DNA of 64,000 nt from an uncultured Hyphomonadaceae bacterium (GCA_913058335.1 CAJXPX010000007.1:1-64000), one strand, 5' to 3'. Positions 16,652 through 26,482 are shown, numbered from the stretch's first letter. The notes: a model not told the origin generated them from the sequence alone. Numbers and translations: made by a program.

Positions 16652-18790
16652 TCACTCCCAAACCCGCCGTTTTTCCGGCGGTTTTTTCGTGCCTTCGCGC
16701 CTGATACCTGTCTCATTTAAATAGACATTTAAAGCCCCTTCTTGCCTCAAGACCTGTCCATCGATTAGCGACGCCGCGCAATTTCGCCTGACCTCCGGCC
16801 CGACATCGCGCTTTGTCACAATGACCAGATCAGAAGCCGCGCACTCCACTCTGGCTTCCGATGGATGGGTCAAAATAGAAATTTGTTTGCCTCTGATCAG
16901 AAAGCGGCAGGCAAGCGCGTCACAAGGCGCATCAGTCTTTTGCATCGCTATGGCGTCCACCTCTCCCCGCCCGGCTTTTTCGGAAAACCGGTCCCGGCCA
17001 TAGCTATCCGCACGTTCACTTGTTACGATAAGCCTTTGTAATTCTTTATTTTCCCAGAACGCGACACGCCCTTCTTCTGAAATACGAAGGGTTGGGACAG
17101 GTTCATTCCACCACCCAACGAAACAGACGAGCATTAGCGCGCCCGCGATAAGTCGCCCTCTAAGCCGCCCTAAAAGGAGTAGAATAAAGGCAAATCCATA
17201 GACAGAAATCACCCATATCGGCGCCGCTTTCACTTGCAGTAGCGCCCCATCCCAGCCCGCGATCCAGCTGGAAATAGCAATCAAGCCTGTAATGGCTTGC
17301 CCCATCAACCAAAGCGGGGCCTCCTCCAAACCCAGCGGCATAAGAACGAGAGACAAGATGCCCAAAGGCATGACTGCAAACGTAAAGAGCGGCATGGCGA
17401 GCAGGTTGCCGACCAATCCAAACCGCGCAATCCGGCCAAAATGAAATAGCGCAAAGCCGCCGGTCGCAAGCCCGGCCACAAAACTTGTCACGCTTAAAGA
17501 AAGCGTATCATTCCGAATTTTAGTGAGCCATCCTCCCCGAGCGCCAACCGGCGTAAAGTCGCGCCAGCTCCGATAGACCACGACCAAAGCCAGAACGGCG
17601 GCAAAGGACATCTGAAACCCAACGGACAGAAGCGCTTCGGGGTGTAAAAGCAGCGTGATCGCCGCCGCCACGCTGACCGACCGCACCGATATGGCCCGCC
17701 TATTGAGTATGACGGCCAAGAAGACAATGACGGCCATGATATAGGCGCGCTGCGTCGCAACAGACGCCCCCGACAGCACGAGGTAAGCTGTGGCCGCCGC
17801 TATACCGAGAATCGCCGCGAATTTTCGGACATCATGACGCCGGGATAAAGGCGAGATATGAACCAGAAGAACCGTAAAAACCCAATAAGCTGTTCCGGCT
17901 AAGAGGCCCATATGCAATCCTGAAATCGCCAATATATGAGCCAGTCCGGCAGTGCGGAGCGCTTCTGTTTGTTCCGATGGGATATAGCGGCGTACTCCGG
18001 TCAGTAGCGCGGCTTGCAGGCCAGAGGTCTCAGAGGGCGCAATCTCGTGAATTCGGTCGGCCATATGATACCTAAACGCCGCGATCCGCCGCCGCCAAGA
18101 CGGGGGCCCGGCATTTGGCTTGACGTTTGGGGCGGAAATGGCAAATCCGAACCCGCCGACCTGTTCGAAAAATGCCCGTTGGCGCGGGCTGTACCCGCCC
18201 GGCACAACCGGACCAGGCGGCGCAGAGAGAACAGCGCGCAAGCTCACATAATCTCCTCCAGAGGCGGACTCATTATATTTTTGCCCCAACCGAACCCGAA
18301 CTTTCTTGGGCGCGTCTATTCCGTCTGCCCATTCGAAATCCTCGACGTTTATGATCCAGCGCACACCTTTGCCTGAGGCGGCGATGTCTTCGATCCAACC
18401 GGAGAGCTGATAAGGGCGTTCATAGTCCGGAAGGCGCGGGCTTTGCGTTGCTTGGCTATGCCATCCGGCGCGGCCCGCCCCGAGCAATATAGCCAATAAA
18501 AAAGCGCCCCATATCCAGCCTGTAAACCTTGTCTTTCGCGTCCCCCATAAGAGGGCCCCTACGGCGCATATTATCAGCACCAGAGAGAGGCCAAACACGC
18601 TGAAAGGCAAGCTGAAATACAGCGCACTCCCTATCCCAAAGCAGATCACCAGTGTATCGAAGCGAAAAGGCGGAACCTCTGCCCATCTCAGGGTTTTTAA
18701 GATAGACAGCCCTGAATAGCGCGCCAACGAATTTTGCGCCGTATCAGGGCTTTTCACCGCCCGCTCGGTATGAAATAGACCCCGCAACAC
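16652..18790 (-). CDS. comEC: ComEC/Rec2 family DNA-uptake channel
   Basis: A 712-residue polytopic inner-membrane protein. The N-terminal part has two or three helices and a DUF4131-like soluble segment (about 120-200); the central Competence domain has the diagnostic GLQAALLTGVRRYIPSEQ and ILAISGLHMGLLAG and many helices to about 530; the C-terminus is soluble. ComEC carries single-stranded DNA into the cytoplasm during transformation. The metallo-beta-lactamase metal motif of long ComEC proteins is absent. A GTG at 18790 with AAAGGA just upstream is the likely start, but the exact start is uncertain. Only 28 bases separate it from divergent gltX. Confidence 0.9.
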   Translation of the reverse strand: MLRGLFHTERAVKSPDTAQNSLARYSGLSILKTLRWAEVPPFRFDTLVICFGIGSALYFSLPFSVFGLSLVLIICAVGALLWGTRKTRFTGWIWGAFLLAILLGAGRAGWHSQATQSPRLPDYERPYQLSGWIEDIAASGKGVRWIINVEDFEWADGIDAPKKVRVRLGQKYNESASGGDYVSLRAVLSAPPGPVVPGGYSPRQRAFFEQVGGFGFAISAPNVKPNAGPPSWRRRIAAFRYHMADRIHEIAPSETSGLQAALLTGVRRYIPSEQTEALRTAGLAHILAISGLHMGLLAGTAYWVFTVLLVHISPLSRRHDVRKFAAILGIAAATAYLVLSGASVATQRAYIMAVIVFLAVILNRRAISVRSVSVAAAITLLLHPEALLSVGFQMSFAAVLALVVVYRSWRDFTPVGARGGWLTKIRNDTLSLSVTSFVAGLATGGFALFHFGRIARFGLVGNLLAMPLFTFAVMPLGILSLVLMPLGLEEAPLWLMGQAITGLIAISSWIAGWDGALLQVKAAPIWVISVYGFAFILLLLGRLRGRLIAGALMLVCFVGWWNEPVPTLRISEEGRVAFWENKELQRLIVTSERADSYGRDRFSEKAGRGEVDAIAMQKTDAPCDALACRFLIRGKQISILTHPSEARVECAASDLVIVTKRDVGPEVRRNCAASLIDGQVLRQEGALNVYLNETGIRREGTKKPPEKRRVWE
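16664..16687 (+). terminator. Rho-independent terminator for lexA
   Basis: CCGCCG (16664-16669), a TTTTTC loop, CGGCGG (16676-16681), then six Ts (16682-16687). The T run is only on the plus-strand side, so it serves lexA. It lies inside the last codons of comEC on the other strand, where it encodes part of the KKPPEKRR tail. Confidence 0.85.
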
Positions 18791-18818
18791 ATCCTTTTTT
18801 TAAAGGCCAGATGCCAAT

Positions 18819-20219
18819 ATGACGACAAAAAAAATAATTACCCGTTTCGCGCCCTCCCCAACGGGGTTTCTGCATATTGGCGGTGCGAGAACCGCCTTGT
18901 TTAATTATTATTTTGCCAAACATGTGGGCGGAGAATTTCACCTTCGCATTGAAGACACTGACAAGGCCCGGTCTACGGATGAGGCCACACAAGCCATTCT
19001 TGACGGGTTGGACTGGCTCGGCCTAACCTATGACGGCGAGATTATCTTTCAAAGCCGCCGCGCAGAAGATCATGCCAAAGCCGCAAAAGCCTTACTGGAA
19101 AGCGGACACGCCTATCGTTGTCCTTTGACAGGGGACGATTTAGAGGCAGAACGCGAAAAATGCCGCAACGCCGGAACGAGCTTTCGCTCTCCTTATCGCG
19201 ACAAAGACAGCGATACGGGCGCTATTCGTTTCCGCGTGCCAGAGGGCGAAACACACCTCTCCGACCATGTTCAGGGCGACATTACTTGGGACAATAATGA
19301 ACTCGATGATTTAGTGCTGATGCGCGCCGATGGAACCCCGACTTATATGCTCGCGGTCATTGTTGACGATCATGATATGGGCGTAACGCACGTTATTCGC
19401 GGCGATGACCACTTAATTAATGCCGCCCGGCAGCAGCAGATTTATAAAGCCCTTGGCTGGGACGTTCCGGAATGGACTCATGTTCCGTTGATTCACGGAC
19501 CGGACGGTAAAAAACTTTCAAAGCGCCACGGGGCTCTGGGAGTCGAGGCTTACCGCGATATGGGCTACCTTCCCTCTGGCCTTCGTAATTATCTGGTAAA
19601 GCTCGGCTGGGCTCACGGCGATGATGAACTTTTCTTTGAAGATGAGGACATCGCCAAAGTGTTCACTTTGGACGGCATAAATGCCTCCCCTGCGCGTCTA
19701 GATTTTGACAAGATGGATTACATTAATTCACAGCATATCGCGCAAATGGACGAATCCGAGCTTTTCACCGCCGCCCTGCCCTTCCTGAACGAAGTTGACA
19801 AGACGGAGGAGAAACTGAAGCGTTTCAGAGCCGCTATCCCGACCCTGAAACCGCGCGCAAAAACCTTGAAAGAGCTTATCGTTCAAGCAGATTACCTCTT
19901 GGCCGAGCGTCCGCTCACTTTGGAAGGCAAAACTGCGAAACCTTTGGAACGCGAAGGCGCATTACAGCTCTTAGCGGCTTTGACATTACGGCTCAAAGGC
20001 GTAGAAGACAGCGCGTGGTCTGCAGATAAACTTCAGCAGATCCTAACAGATATTGCGGCCGAGAACGACATCGGGTTCGGTCGGATTGGTCAACCCGTAC
20101 GCGCGGCCTTAACGGGCGGAAAGCCATCCCCTGATTTATCAGTGGTTATGGCCCTCCTTGGAAAAGAAGAGTGTGTGGGACGCCTCTCCGATTGTCTCAC
20201 TGCCCTTTCGGACGATTGA
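18819..20219 (+). CDS. gltX: Glutamyl-tRNA synthetase
   Basis: A 466-residue class I aminoacyl-tRNA synthetase. The HIGH-type motif is FAPSPTGFLHIGGARTALF near the N-terminus, the ATP-binding KLSKRHGA near residue 238, with MLAVIVDDHDMGVTHVIRGDD between. It charges tRNA-Glu; many alphaproteobacteria carry a second GltX and form Gln-tRNA via GatCAB, so it could be either discriminating or not. It is followed by gltA on the same strand after 55 bases. Confidence 0.97.
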   Translation: MTTKKIITRFAPSPTGFLHIGGARTALFNYYFAKHVGGEFHLRIEDTDKARSTDEATQAILDGLDWLGLTYDGEIIFQSRRAEDHAKAAKALLESGHAYRCPLTGDDLEAEREKCRNAGTSFRSPYRDKDSDTGAIRFRVPEGETHLSDHVQGDITWDNNELDDLVLMRADGTPTYMLAVIVDDHDMGVTHVIRGDDHLINAARQQQIYKALGWDVPEWTHVPLIHGPDGKKLSKRHGALGVEAYRDMGYLPSGLRNYLVKLGWAHGDDELFFEDEDIAKVFTLDGINASPARLDFDKMDYINSQHIAQMDESELFTAALPFLNEVDKTEEKLKRFRAAIPTLKPRAKTLKELIVQADYLLAERPLTLEGKTAKPLEREGALQLLAALTLRLKGVEDSAWSADKLQQILTDIAAENDIGFGRIGQPVRAALTGGKPSPDLSVVMALLGKEECVGRLSDCLTALSDD

Positions 20220-20274
20220 TTGAGAGCTAAAAACAATTTGAGTCGAGTAATTGATAAAAAAGGTAGAGAGAAAA

Positions 20275-21576
20275 ATGGAAAATAAAATTACCAATTCAGG
20301 CACAGCCACCATTACAATTGATGGCAAATCCTATGACCTTCCGATTATGAAGGGCTCCATGGGTGCTCCGGGCATCGATGTGAGAGCCCTTCACAAAAAA
20401 ACCGGCCATTTTACGTTCGATCCGGGTTATACTTCCACATGCTCTACCGAGAGCCAAATCACCTTCATTAACGGTCAAGAAGGCCAACTTCTCTATCGCG
20501 GTTACGATATTGAGAGCCTTGCGGAAAACTCCTCTTTTCTTGAAGTCGCCTATCTTTTGATAAATGGCGAGCTGCCAAATAAAGACCAGCACAAGAAATT
20601 CACGAATAACATCACGCAGCACACAATGCTTCATGATCAGATCGAGAGCTTTTTCCATGGTTTCCGCCGCGATGCCCACCCGATGGCGATGATGTGCGGC
20701 ACTGTGGGCGCTCTGTCCGGCTTTTATCATGATGATACACATACAACTGTGGATGCCGCGCGTGATATGGCGATTCACCGCTTGGTAGCCAAAATTCCGA
20801 CCATTGCAGCTCGCTCTTATAAATACTCCATTGGCCAACCAACAATTTATCCTGATAATTCATTGTCTTACGCCGAAAACTTCTTGAATATGTGCTTCTC
20901 TGTTCCTGCCGAGAAATACAAAGTCAGCCCGACTATTTCCCGCGCGATGGACAAGATTTTCATTCTTCATGCCGACCATGAACAAAATGCCTCAACCTCT
21001 ACAGTCCGCTTGGCCGGCTCCTCCGGAGCCAACCCTTATGCCTGTATTGCGGCCGGGATTGCCTGTCTTTGGGGCCCCTCCCATGGCGGAGCTAACGAGG
21101 CATGCCTGAATATGCTTCAAGAAATCGGCACTGTAGATAAAATTCCGGAATATATTGCCCGCGCCAAAGATAAATCTGATCCATTCCGTCTAATGGGCTT
21201 TGGTCACCGCGTTTATAAAAACTTCGACCCGCGCTCCCGCGTTATGCAAAAAGTTGCGCATGAAGTGCTTGAAGAACTGGACCTTCAAAATCCGATTCTG
21301 GACGTAGCCCTGGAGCTTGAAAAAATCGCGCTGGAAGACGAATATTTCGTCGAGAAAAAACTTTATCCAAATGTTGATTTCTACTCCGGCATCGTTCTTT
21401 CGGCTCTTGGTTTCCCGACCTCAATGTTCACAGTTCTCTTTGCTCTGGCCCGCACTGTGGGCTGGATTTCCCAGTGGAATGAAATGCTTGAGGATCCGAG
21501 CCAACGTATTGGTCGGCCGCGCCAGCTTTATTCTGGTGCCACGCCTCGCGACTATGTCCCTATCGACAAGCGCTAA
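20275..21576 (+). CDS. gltA: Citrate synthase (type II, hexameric)
   Basis: A 433-residue enzyme condensing oxaloacetate with acetyl-CoA at the entry to the TCA cycle. Active-site segments are [46 protein letters not shown] and [10 protein letters not shown] (the His, His and Asp positions). An N-terminal beta-domain with [12 protein letters not shown] is typical of Gram-negative NADH-sensitive forms. I use ATG 20275, which has a purine-rich AGGTAGAGAG ribosome site; a TTG at 20251 would add eight residues. It converges on lpxB and has a terminator at 21600-21630. Confidence 0.97.
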   Translation: MENKITNSGTATITIDGKSYDLPIMKGSMGAPGIDVRALHKKTGHFTFDPGYTSTCSTESQITFINGQEGQLLYRGYDIESLAENSSFLEVAYLLINGELPNKDQHKKFTNNITQHTMLHDQIESFFHGFRRDAHPMAMMCGTVGALSGFYHDDTHTTVDAARDMAIHRLVAKIPTIAARSYKYSIGQPTIYPDNSLSYAENFLNMCFSVPAEKYKVSPTISRAMDKIFILHADHEQNASTSTVRLAGSSGANPYACIAAGIACLWGPSHGGANEACLNMLQEIGTVDKIPEYIARAKDKSDPFRLMGFGHRVYKNFDPRSRVMQKVAHEVLEELDLQNPILDVALELEKIALEDEYFVEKKLYPNVDFYSGIVLSALGFPTSMFTVLFALARTVGWISQWNEMLEDPSQRIGRPRQLYSGATPRDYVPIDKR

Positions 21577-21595
21577 ACCGACTTAAATTTTGAGA

Positions 21596-22741
21596 TTACA
21601 AGGCCGCCAGGATTGCCTGAGCGGCCTTTTCGCTGGCTTTTTGTCCGCTCCCGGCCCCCATCAACCGTGTTTGAGCCAAAAGGGCTTGCGACGCCAAGTC
21701 TCGCGCTTTGGCGCTTTCCAAATATTCCGAGACTGCTTTTGAAAGTATTGGCGGGGTTACATCGCTTTGAACGAACTCGGGCATCAATTCTCTCTCCGCC
21801 GCGATATTGACGATGGAGATATGATTGGGTTTGAAAATTTTCTTCGCGACGAAGTAAGTTAAAGCGTTAAGCCTGTAAGCAACGACTGTCGGGACGCCAA
21901 AAGCGGCTAATTGCGAGGTCACAGTCCCTGAACACGCCAAAGCCGCCGTAGAGGCCGCCATGACCGCCAATTTGTCAGCTTCATCAATGATGTGAATACC
22001 CTCAACCTGTTTCAATTCTGCAATATACGGCGCTAGATGATTTTTGATTGACTCAACAACTGGGATACAAACCACCAAGTTTGGAAACGCTTCCTTGAGT
22101 GTTAGAATTGTTTGTTTGAGATCCGCAGCGATTGTTATAATTTCCGAGGGCCTACTCCCGAACCAAACAGATAAAAGCGGTCGACTTTCAAGTTTAAATT
22201 TTGTCTTTATCCTCTCCCCTTGCTCTGATGAAAAATCAGTGTCAAACACCGGATTACCGACATAAATCGTCTTTAGCCCGTGTCTTTCAAAATAAGGGGC
22301 GTCCATAGGCTGAATGCTGAGCAGCATGTCGACGGATCGGGCAAGGATTTTTGAGCGTCCAGACCGCATGGCCCAGACCTGCGGGGCCACATATTTTATA
22401 ATCTTACCTTTAAATCCCGACGCCTTGAGCCGCTCGGCAACGCGCACCATAAAGCCCCAGCTGTCGATCAAGATTACGGCGTCAGGGGAAGACTTTAGAA
22501 TAATGTCCGTAGATTTACGGACTTTTCGTAAGACGAAAGCGTAATTTTTTAGAGCTTCTACAAAGCCTAATATGTTTAGGCCGTTAATATCCATTTGAGA
22601 GGGTACCCCAGCCTCAGCCATGGACTGACCGCCAATACCTGTAATCGACAGCTCGGATTGGCTCTTATTTAGGGCATGAATAAGGGCGGCACCCAGCTCG
22701 TCGCCGGAACGCTCAGCGGCTACGATAAAAAGCTCAGTCAT
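21596..22741 (-). CDS. lpxB: Lipid-A-disaccharide synthase
   Basis: A 381-residue GT-B glycosyltransferase (family 19) that joins UDP-2,3-diacylglucosamine and lipid X to form the lipid A disaccharide at the inner face of the inner membrane. Visible family segments are FIVAAERSGDELGAALIHAL at the start, GIGGQSMAEAG, VILIDSWGFMVRVAERLK, IKYVAPQVWAMR and ALACSGTVTSQLAAFGVPTVVAYRLN. The start is taken at ATG 22741 (MTELFIVA), overlapping the lpxI stop by 8 bases; an upstream frame extension to 22819 lies within lpxI. Last gene of the outer-membrane run. Confidence 0.96.
   Translation of the reverse strand: MTELFIVAAERSGDELGAALIHALNKSQSELSITGIGGQSMAEAGVPSQMDINGLNILGFVEALKNYAFVLRKVRKSTDIILKSSPDAVILIDSWGFMVRVAERLKASGFKGKIIKYVAPQVWAMRSGRSKILARSVDMLLSIQPMDAPYFERHGLKTIYVGNPVFDTDFSSEQGERIKTKFKLESRPLLSVWFGSRPSEIITIAADLKQTILTLKEAFPNLVVCIPVVESIKNHLAPYIAELKQVEGIHIIDEADKLAVMAASTAALACSGTVTSQLAAFGVPTVVAYRLNALTYFVAKKIFKPNHISIVNIAAERELMPEFVQSDVTPPILSKAVSEYLESAKARDLASQALLAQTRLMGAGSGQKASEKAAQAILAAL
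21600..21630 (+). terminator. Rho-independent terminator for gltA
   Basis: AAGGCCGC (21600-21607) and GCGGCCTT (21621-21628) form a perfect 8-bp stem followed by a short T run (TTTT to 21630). It serves the plus-strand gltA and overlaps the last codons of lpxB on the other strand. Confidence 0.75.
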
Positions 22742-23564
22742 TTTCTGACGGAGGAAGTCCCAGAACAAAAACGCCATGTCGGTTGGCGGCTTCGACGACC
22801 GAGTCTTCATCCAAAACAAAGGCGCGGCCTGCTTCCGCTACAATTCCCGCTAACCCTGCCGCCGCCGCATTTTCAAGTGTGGCCAAGCCAATTACGGGCA
22901 GGTCAACGCGTTGGTCCTGTCCGGGTTTCAACATTTTCGCTAAAATGCCGACCCGCTCGCTGGCAGAGCCCCTTAGCGCCTGCGGCAAGGTCGCAACGCG
23001 ATGAAGCATAGCGTCCGTCCCCTCCTGCGCTTCGACGGCGAGAGTTATCCCCCGCGCAACAACGGCGCCTTGCCCAATATCCAACTCTCCTATGGCCTGA
23101 GCAATGCGGCAAGCGCGTAGAGCGTCTTCGCGGTGAGCTTTTGGTAGTTTTATGGCGCCAAGCGCACCTTCCTTCAGGAGCAAATCGACACAGACCTCTT
23201 GGGGAGAAATAATCTCGAATCCTTCTTTTTCAAATAGCCCCAAGATATGCCGAAGGAGCGAATCATCCCCGCCCGTCGCAGCTTTCATAGTACCCGGCAG
23301 GAGGAACAAAGCCCTCAAGTCAGGCTTCATATTTTTGAAGTTTGGACGATCCACATAACCGGCAAAACACACATGGGTGCATCCGGTTTTTTTCAGAAGT
23401 TTAAACATTTTCCCGAATTGAGCCAACCCAATCGTCGCGGCATTGGTAAAATCCTCGGAATGACCAAAGCCCTCCAAGACAATAACTTGTCCGAGGTCTT
23501 CTGCCGCCGCATAGGCGACATGTTTTGGGAGATCTCCGCCCCCCGCAATCAGGCCGAGCTTCAT
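22734..23564 (-). CDS. lpxI: UDP-2,3-diacylglucosamine pyrophosphatase LpxI
   Basis: A 276-residue protein of the DUF1009 family (KLGLIAGGGDLPKHVA at the start; GAVVARGITLAVEAQEGTDAML; LPVIGLATLENAAAAGLAGIVAEAG). LpxI hydrolyses UDP-2,3-diacyl-GlcN to lipid X in alphaproteobacteria and others that lack LpxH. It is wedged between lpxA (1-base gap) and lpxB (overlap), which supports the role. Confidence 0.95.
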   Translation of the reverse strand: MKLGLIAGGGDLPKHVAYAAAEDLGQVIVLEGFGHSEDFTNAATIGLAQFGKMFKLLKKTGCTHVCFAGYVDRPNFKNMKPDLRALFLLPGTMKAATGGDDSLLRHILGLFEKEGFEIISPQEVCVDLLLKEGALGAIKLPKAHREDALRACRIAQAIGELDIGQGAVVARGITLAVEAQEGTDAMLHRVATLPQALRGSASERVGILAKMLKPGQDQRVDLPVIGLATLENAAAAGLAGIVAEAGRAFVLDEDSVVEAANRHGVFVLGLPPSEND

Positions 23565-23565
23565 T

Positions 23566-24363
23566 TTACCAACCTGTGTGCGGCATACAAATACGCCGTT
23601 TTTCCTGATCGCGAATAAAGGTCACAATATCCATAACCAGTTCATGATCCGAATAGGTTCCTTCCGCATATTCCAATCGTTCCGCAAACGTGCCTTCTTC
23701 GGCAAATAAAAGCCTGTAGGCAGACCGCAAATCGCGAATAACCTCTCTTGAAAACCCCCGGCGTTTCAGCCCCACCACATTCAACCCCGCCAGATGGGCA
23801 GAATTGCCAATAACTGAGCCATACGGAATCACGTCCAGCGTCACGAGCGCCATACCCCCGACAAAGGCATGGTCGCCAATGCGCGTATTTTGATGAATGG
23901 CCGAGAGGCCTCCCATAATGACATGATTGCCAATCGTGACGTTGCCGCCGATCTGAACTCCGTTGGAAATAACGCAATTATTCCCCATCTGTCCTTCATG
24001 GGCCAAATGAGTGCCCACCATGAAATAACAATCATTACCTATGCGAGTGACTGGATTTCCTGCGTCGGTGCCGGGATGAACATTTGAATTTTCCCGAAAG
24101 GTGCAACGGTCCCCGATTTCAATGGACACCGCTCCGCCCTTATGTTTGAAATCCTGCGGTGGGTGGCCCATGGACACATAAGGGTAAAGCACGCAATCTT
24201 TGCCGAGTTTTGTGTTCCCGGTCAGGCTGACATGACTAATCAACCGGGTATTATCACCCAGAATGACGTTATCTTCGACAATGCAAAACGGGCCAATGGA
24301 AACATTTTTTCCTAATTTGGCTTTCGCACTCACAATGGCGGATGGATGAATTTGAGAGGTCAT
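23566..24363 (-). CDS. lpxA: UDP-N-acetylglucosamine acyltransferase
   Basis: A 265-residue left-handed beta-helix enzyme performing the first acylation of lipid A synthesis, taking a hydroxyacyl chain from ACP. Hexapeptide repeats fill residues 5-185 (IHPSAIVSAKAKLGKNVSIGP), with the catalytic-type His region YPYVSMGHPPQDFKHKGG and the C-terminal helical domain GLKRRGFSREVIRDLRSAYRLLF. ATG 24363 is preferred to the TTG two codons upstream. Its product goes on to LpxC, not found here. Confidence 0.96.
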   Translation of the reverse strand: MTSQIHPSAIVSAKAKLGKNVSIGPFCIVEDNVILGDNTRLISHVSLTGNTKLGKDCVLYPYVSMGHPPQDFKHKGGAVSIEIGDRCTFRENSNVHPGTDAGNPVTRIGNDCYFMVGTHLAHEGQMGNNCVISNGVQIGGNVTIGNHVIMGGLSAIHQNTRIGDHAFVGGMALVTLDVIPYGSVIGNSAHLAGLNVVGLKRRGFSREVIRDLRSAYRLLFAEEGTFAERLEYAEGTYSDHELVMDIVTFIRDQEKRRICMPHTGW

Positions 24364-24375
24364 TAACAAACCCTA

Positions 24376-24843
24376 TCAGTCATTTTGGTCAAAGACCATT
24401 TGAGTAGCGGAAAACTGCAATTGTGCGGCCAAAGCCTCTCCCACATGAGCTTCGCCCGAGAATTTGTAAAACCCACGGCGGTGTCGATCAATTCGGGCTG
24501 TAATAGAAAGAGTTTCGCCGGGATAGACCGGGCGTCTGAATTTTGCCTGCTCTACGCCTGAGAACGCGATGAAGCTGCCCTCTTGCAAGCCCGAACTTAA
24601 CGACACAATTAAAGCCCCGGCTTGGGCAACGGTTTCTATTATCAAGACGCCCGGGAGAATCGGCAGATCGGGAAAATGACCTTTAAAGAAAGGCGCATCG
24701 GCGTTTATATCCGATTCGGCCTTTATAGACATTTCATCCGCTTCCAAAACCCGGTCAATGAACAGCATCGGGTCGCGGTGGGGCAGAAAATTTTTGACAG
24801 CCTCTCGATCCAGCGGAAACCTCATATTGTCTAACTCGCTCAT
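24376..24843 (-). CDS. fabZ: (3R)-hydroxyacyl-ACP dehydratase FabZ
   Basis: A 155-residue hot-dog-fold enzyme dehydrating 3-hydroxyacyl-ACP in fatty acid elongation. Motifs: LPHRDPMLFIDRV and GHFPDLPILPGVLIIETVAQAGA, containing the catalytic His and Glu. Lying between lpxD and lpxA, it competes with them for hydroxyacyl-ACP, a well-known balance point between phospholipid and lipid A. Its start overlaps the lpxD stop by 4 bases. Confidence 0.97.
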   Translation of the reverse strand: MSELDNMRFPLDREAVKNFLPHRDPMLFIDRVLEADEMSIKAESDINADAPFFKGHFPDLPILPGVLIIETVAQAGALIVSLSSGLQEGSFIAFSGVEQAKFRRPVYPGETLSITARIDRHRRGFYKFSGEAHVGEALAAQLQFSATQMVFDQND

Positions 24844-25856
24844 GAATTATCCTTTTCAGAAGATCCCTTTTTTGGGCGCTGGGCGAGCTTTCGAGTGGCG
24901 TTTATCACACGCATATGTTCCCTGATGGGCATAGCCGGAATTCCGCTCCAGGCTTCACCCGCTGGAATGTCGTGCATAACCCCGGCTCTAGCAGCGACCA
25001 TAGCGTTGTCTCCAACGCTCAAATGATCTGCTAAACCGACATTCCCCCCCATTTGAACATTCTTTCCGATGGTACAAGAACCGGAAATACCAACGTGACC
25101 TGCCAAGAGGGAACCATCCCCTATCGTCACATTATGAGCAATTTGGACGAGGTTATCAATTTTGACATCGTCGCCAAGCACAGTGTCCCCGAGCTGCCCC
25201 CGGTCTATACAAGTCTGGGAGCCAATGCTTACCCTGTCGCCCAAAATCACAAGCCCAAAATGCGGAATATCAATAAGTCCCAGCTCGTCCTTGGCAACAC
25301 CGAATCCTGCTCCGCCGATAACCGCGCCAGATTTAATGCGGCAATCCTTGCCTATCACGCAATAAGAAAGGGTGACATGGGGGCAAATCTGTGAGCCTTC
25401 GCCCACGCTCACGCCGTGATGGATGACGGCATATGGCCCAACTTTTACCCCATCAGCCAATTTTACCCCAGAGCCAATAATAGCTGTGGGGTGAACACTT
25501 GCCTTTGGCGAAATGTCCTGTTTTTGAGTGTCTGCCTCATAACTCACAAGCTTTTCGCACATACGTGCAAAATGAGCCCTTGGGGCAGCGCTTATAATCG
25601 GGATAATTTTTTTCTCGCCCACCGAGGGGGCCAGACGGTTTGTCACCAAACAGGCTGTGGCTTTGGCTGTTTCCAAATCGGATTTGCGGCGCTTATCCTG
25701 CAAAAATGACAAAGCCCCGACTTTGGCGTCTGCCAAAGCTGTCGGGGCATCTATATTTTCGTCATAAAAATGAGGTTCAAGCTCTACATCCAAACCTTCG
25801 ATTAGATGGGCGAGGCTTAGAGGGCCTTTAAGTGTATAAAAACGTGGGTCAAACAT
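24840..25856 (-). CDS. lpxD: UDP-3-O-acylglucosamine N-acyltransferase
   Basis: A 338-residue enzyme adding the amide-linked chain in lipid A synthesis. A uridine-binding N-terminal domain (about 1-95, ALSFLQDKRRKSDLETAKATACLV) is followed by hexapeptide repeats (ASVHPTAIIGSGVKLADGV and on) with the catalytic-type His in NLVQIAHNVTIG, and a C-terminal helix. I start at ATG 25856 because MFDPRFY matches alphaproteobacterial LpxD N-termini; a GTG at 25889 is in frame. Neither has a good ribosome site. Confidence 0.94.
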   Translation of the reverse strand: MFDPRFYTLKGPLSLAHLIEGLDVELEPHFYDENIDAPTALADAKVGALSFLQDKRRKSDLETAKATACLVTNRLAPSVGEKKIIPIISAAPRAHFARMCEKLVSYEADTQKQDISPKASVHPTAIIGSGVKLADGVKVGPYAVIHHGVSVGEGSQICPHVTLSYCVIGKDCRIKSGAVIGGAGFGVAKDELGLIDIPHFGLVILGDRVSIGSQTCIDRGQLGDTVLGDDVKIDNLVQIAHNVTIGDGSLLAGHVGISGSCTIGKNVQMGGNVGLADHLSVGDNAMVAARAGVMHDIPAGEAWSGIPAMPIREHMRVINATRKLAQRPKKGSSEKDNS

Positions 25857-25910
25857 AGGAATTGATAACGCAGTTTGACCCTGTTTCACAAATTTATAAT
25901 CGAATGTCGA

Positions 25911-26480
25911 TTATTTGTTCGGTAAACGCTCTCTTACAACTGGAGTGGTTGTCATTTGCTGGTCAAGTTTGGTGAGAACTGTCTGCGTAATATCGGCCGT
26001 TGGGCTAGTGTAAAGCGCAGAGCTGACATCAACAACGGCGTCCGCATTTCGCTCGGCACCGACAGACTTTACGATTTCCGAAAACTTTTTCATCACAGGA
26101 ATGATTGCTTTCTGACGTGTGATCTGCATTTCCTGATTTATTTTCTGGTATTCAGCCTGAAAAGCCTGCTGGTCTTTTTGAAGCTGCGTGTATTGCGTTT
26201 TGAAAGCCTGATCATTTACAAGGTCAGCTTGGCTCTTACCGTCATACTGAGTTCCGAGTGATTTCGCTTTGTTTTGAAGGCTGGTTTGTTTGCTTTTCAC
26301 TTCAGTAGAAGCGGTCGATTCGATAGATTTGATCTGAGAGGCGACATATTTGCCGACTTTGGAATCAGAGATTACTTTTTGAGTGTCTACCACCAGAATG
26401 GTTTGAGCAAAGGCTGAAGATCCCATTGTAATGAGAGCAAGTAAGCCTAGCGCAGAAGCGCGTGAGATTTTCTTAAACAT
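25911..26480 (-). CDS. skp: OmpH/Skp family periplasmic chaperone
   Basis: A 189-residue protein with a Sec signal peptide (1-25, ending AFA-Q) and a long lysine/glutamine-rich coiled-coil region (about 50-140) between two short beta parts, including ILVVDTQKVISDSKVG. Skp trimers hold unfolded outer-membrane proteins in transit to BamA. It lies directly after bamA (2-base gap), the standard arrangement. Composition is rich in Gln, Ser and Thr. Confidence 0.92.
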   Translation of the reverse strand: MFKKISRASALGLLALITMGSSAFAQTILVVDTQKVISDSKVGKYVASQIKSIESTASTEVKSKQTSLQNKAKSLGTQYDGKSQADLVNDQAFKTQYTQLQKDQQAFQAEYQKINQEMQITRQKAIIPVMKKFSEIVKSVGAERNADAVVDVSSALYTSPTADITQTVLTKLDQQMTTTPVVRERLPNK

Positions 26481-26482
26481 GA

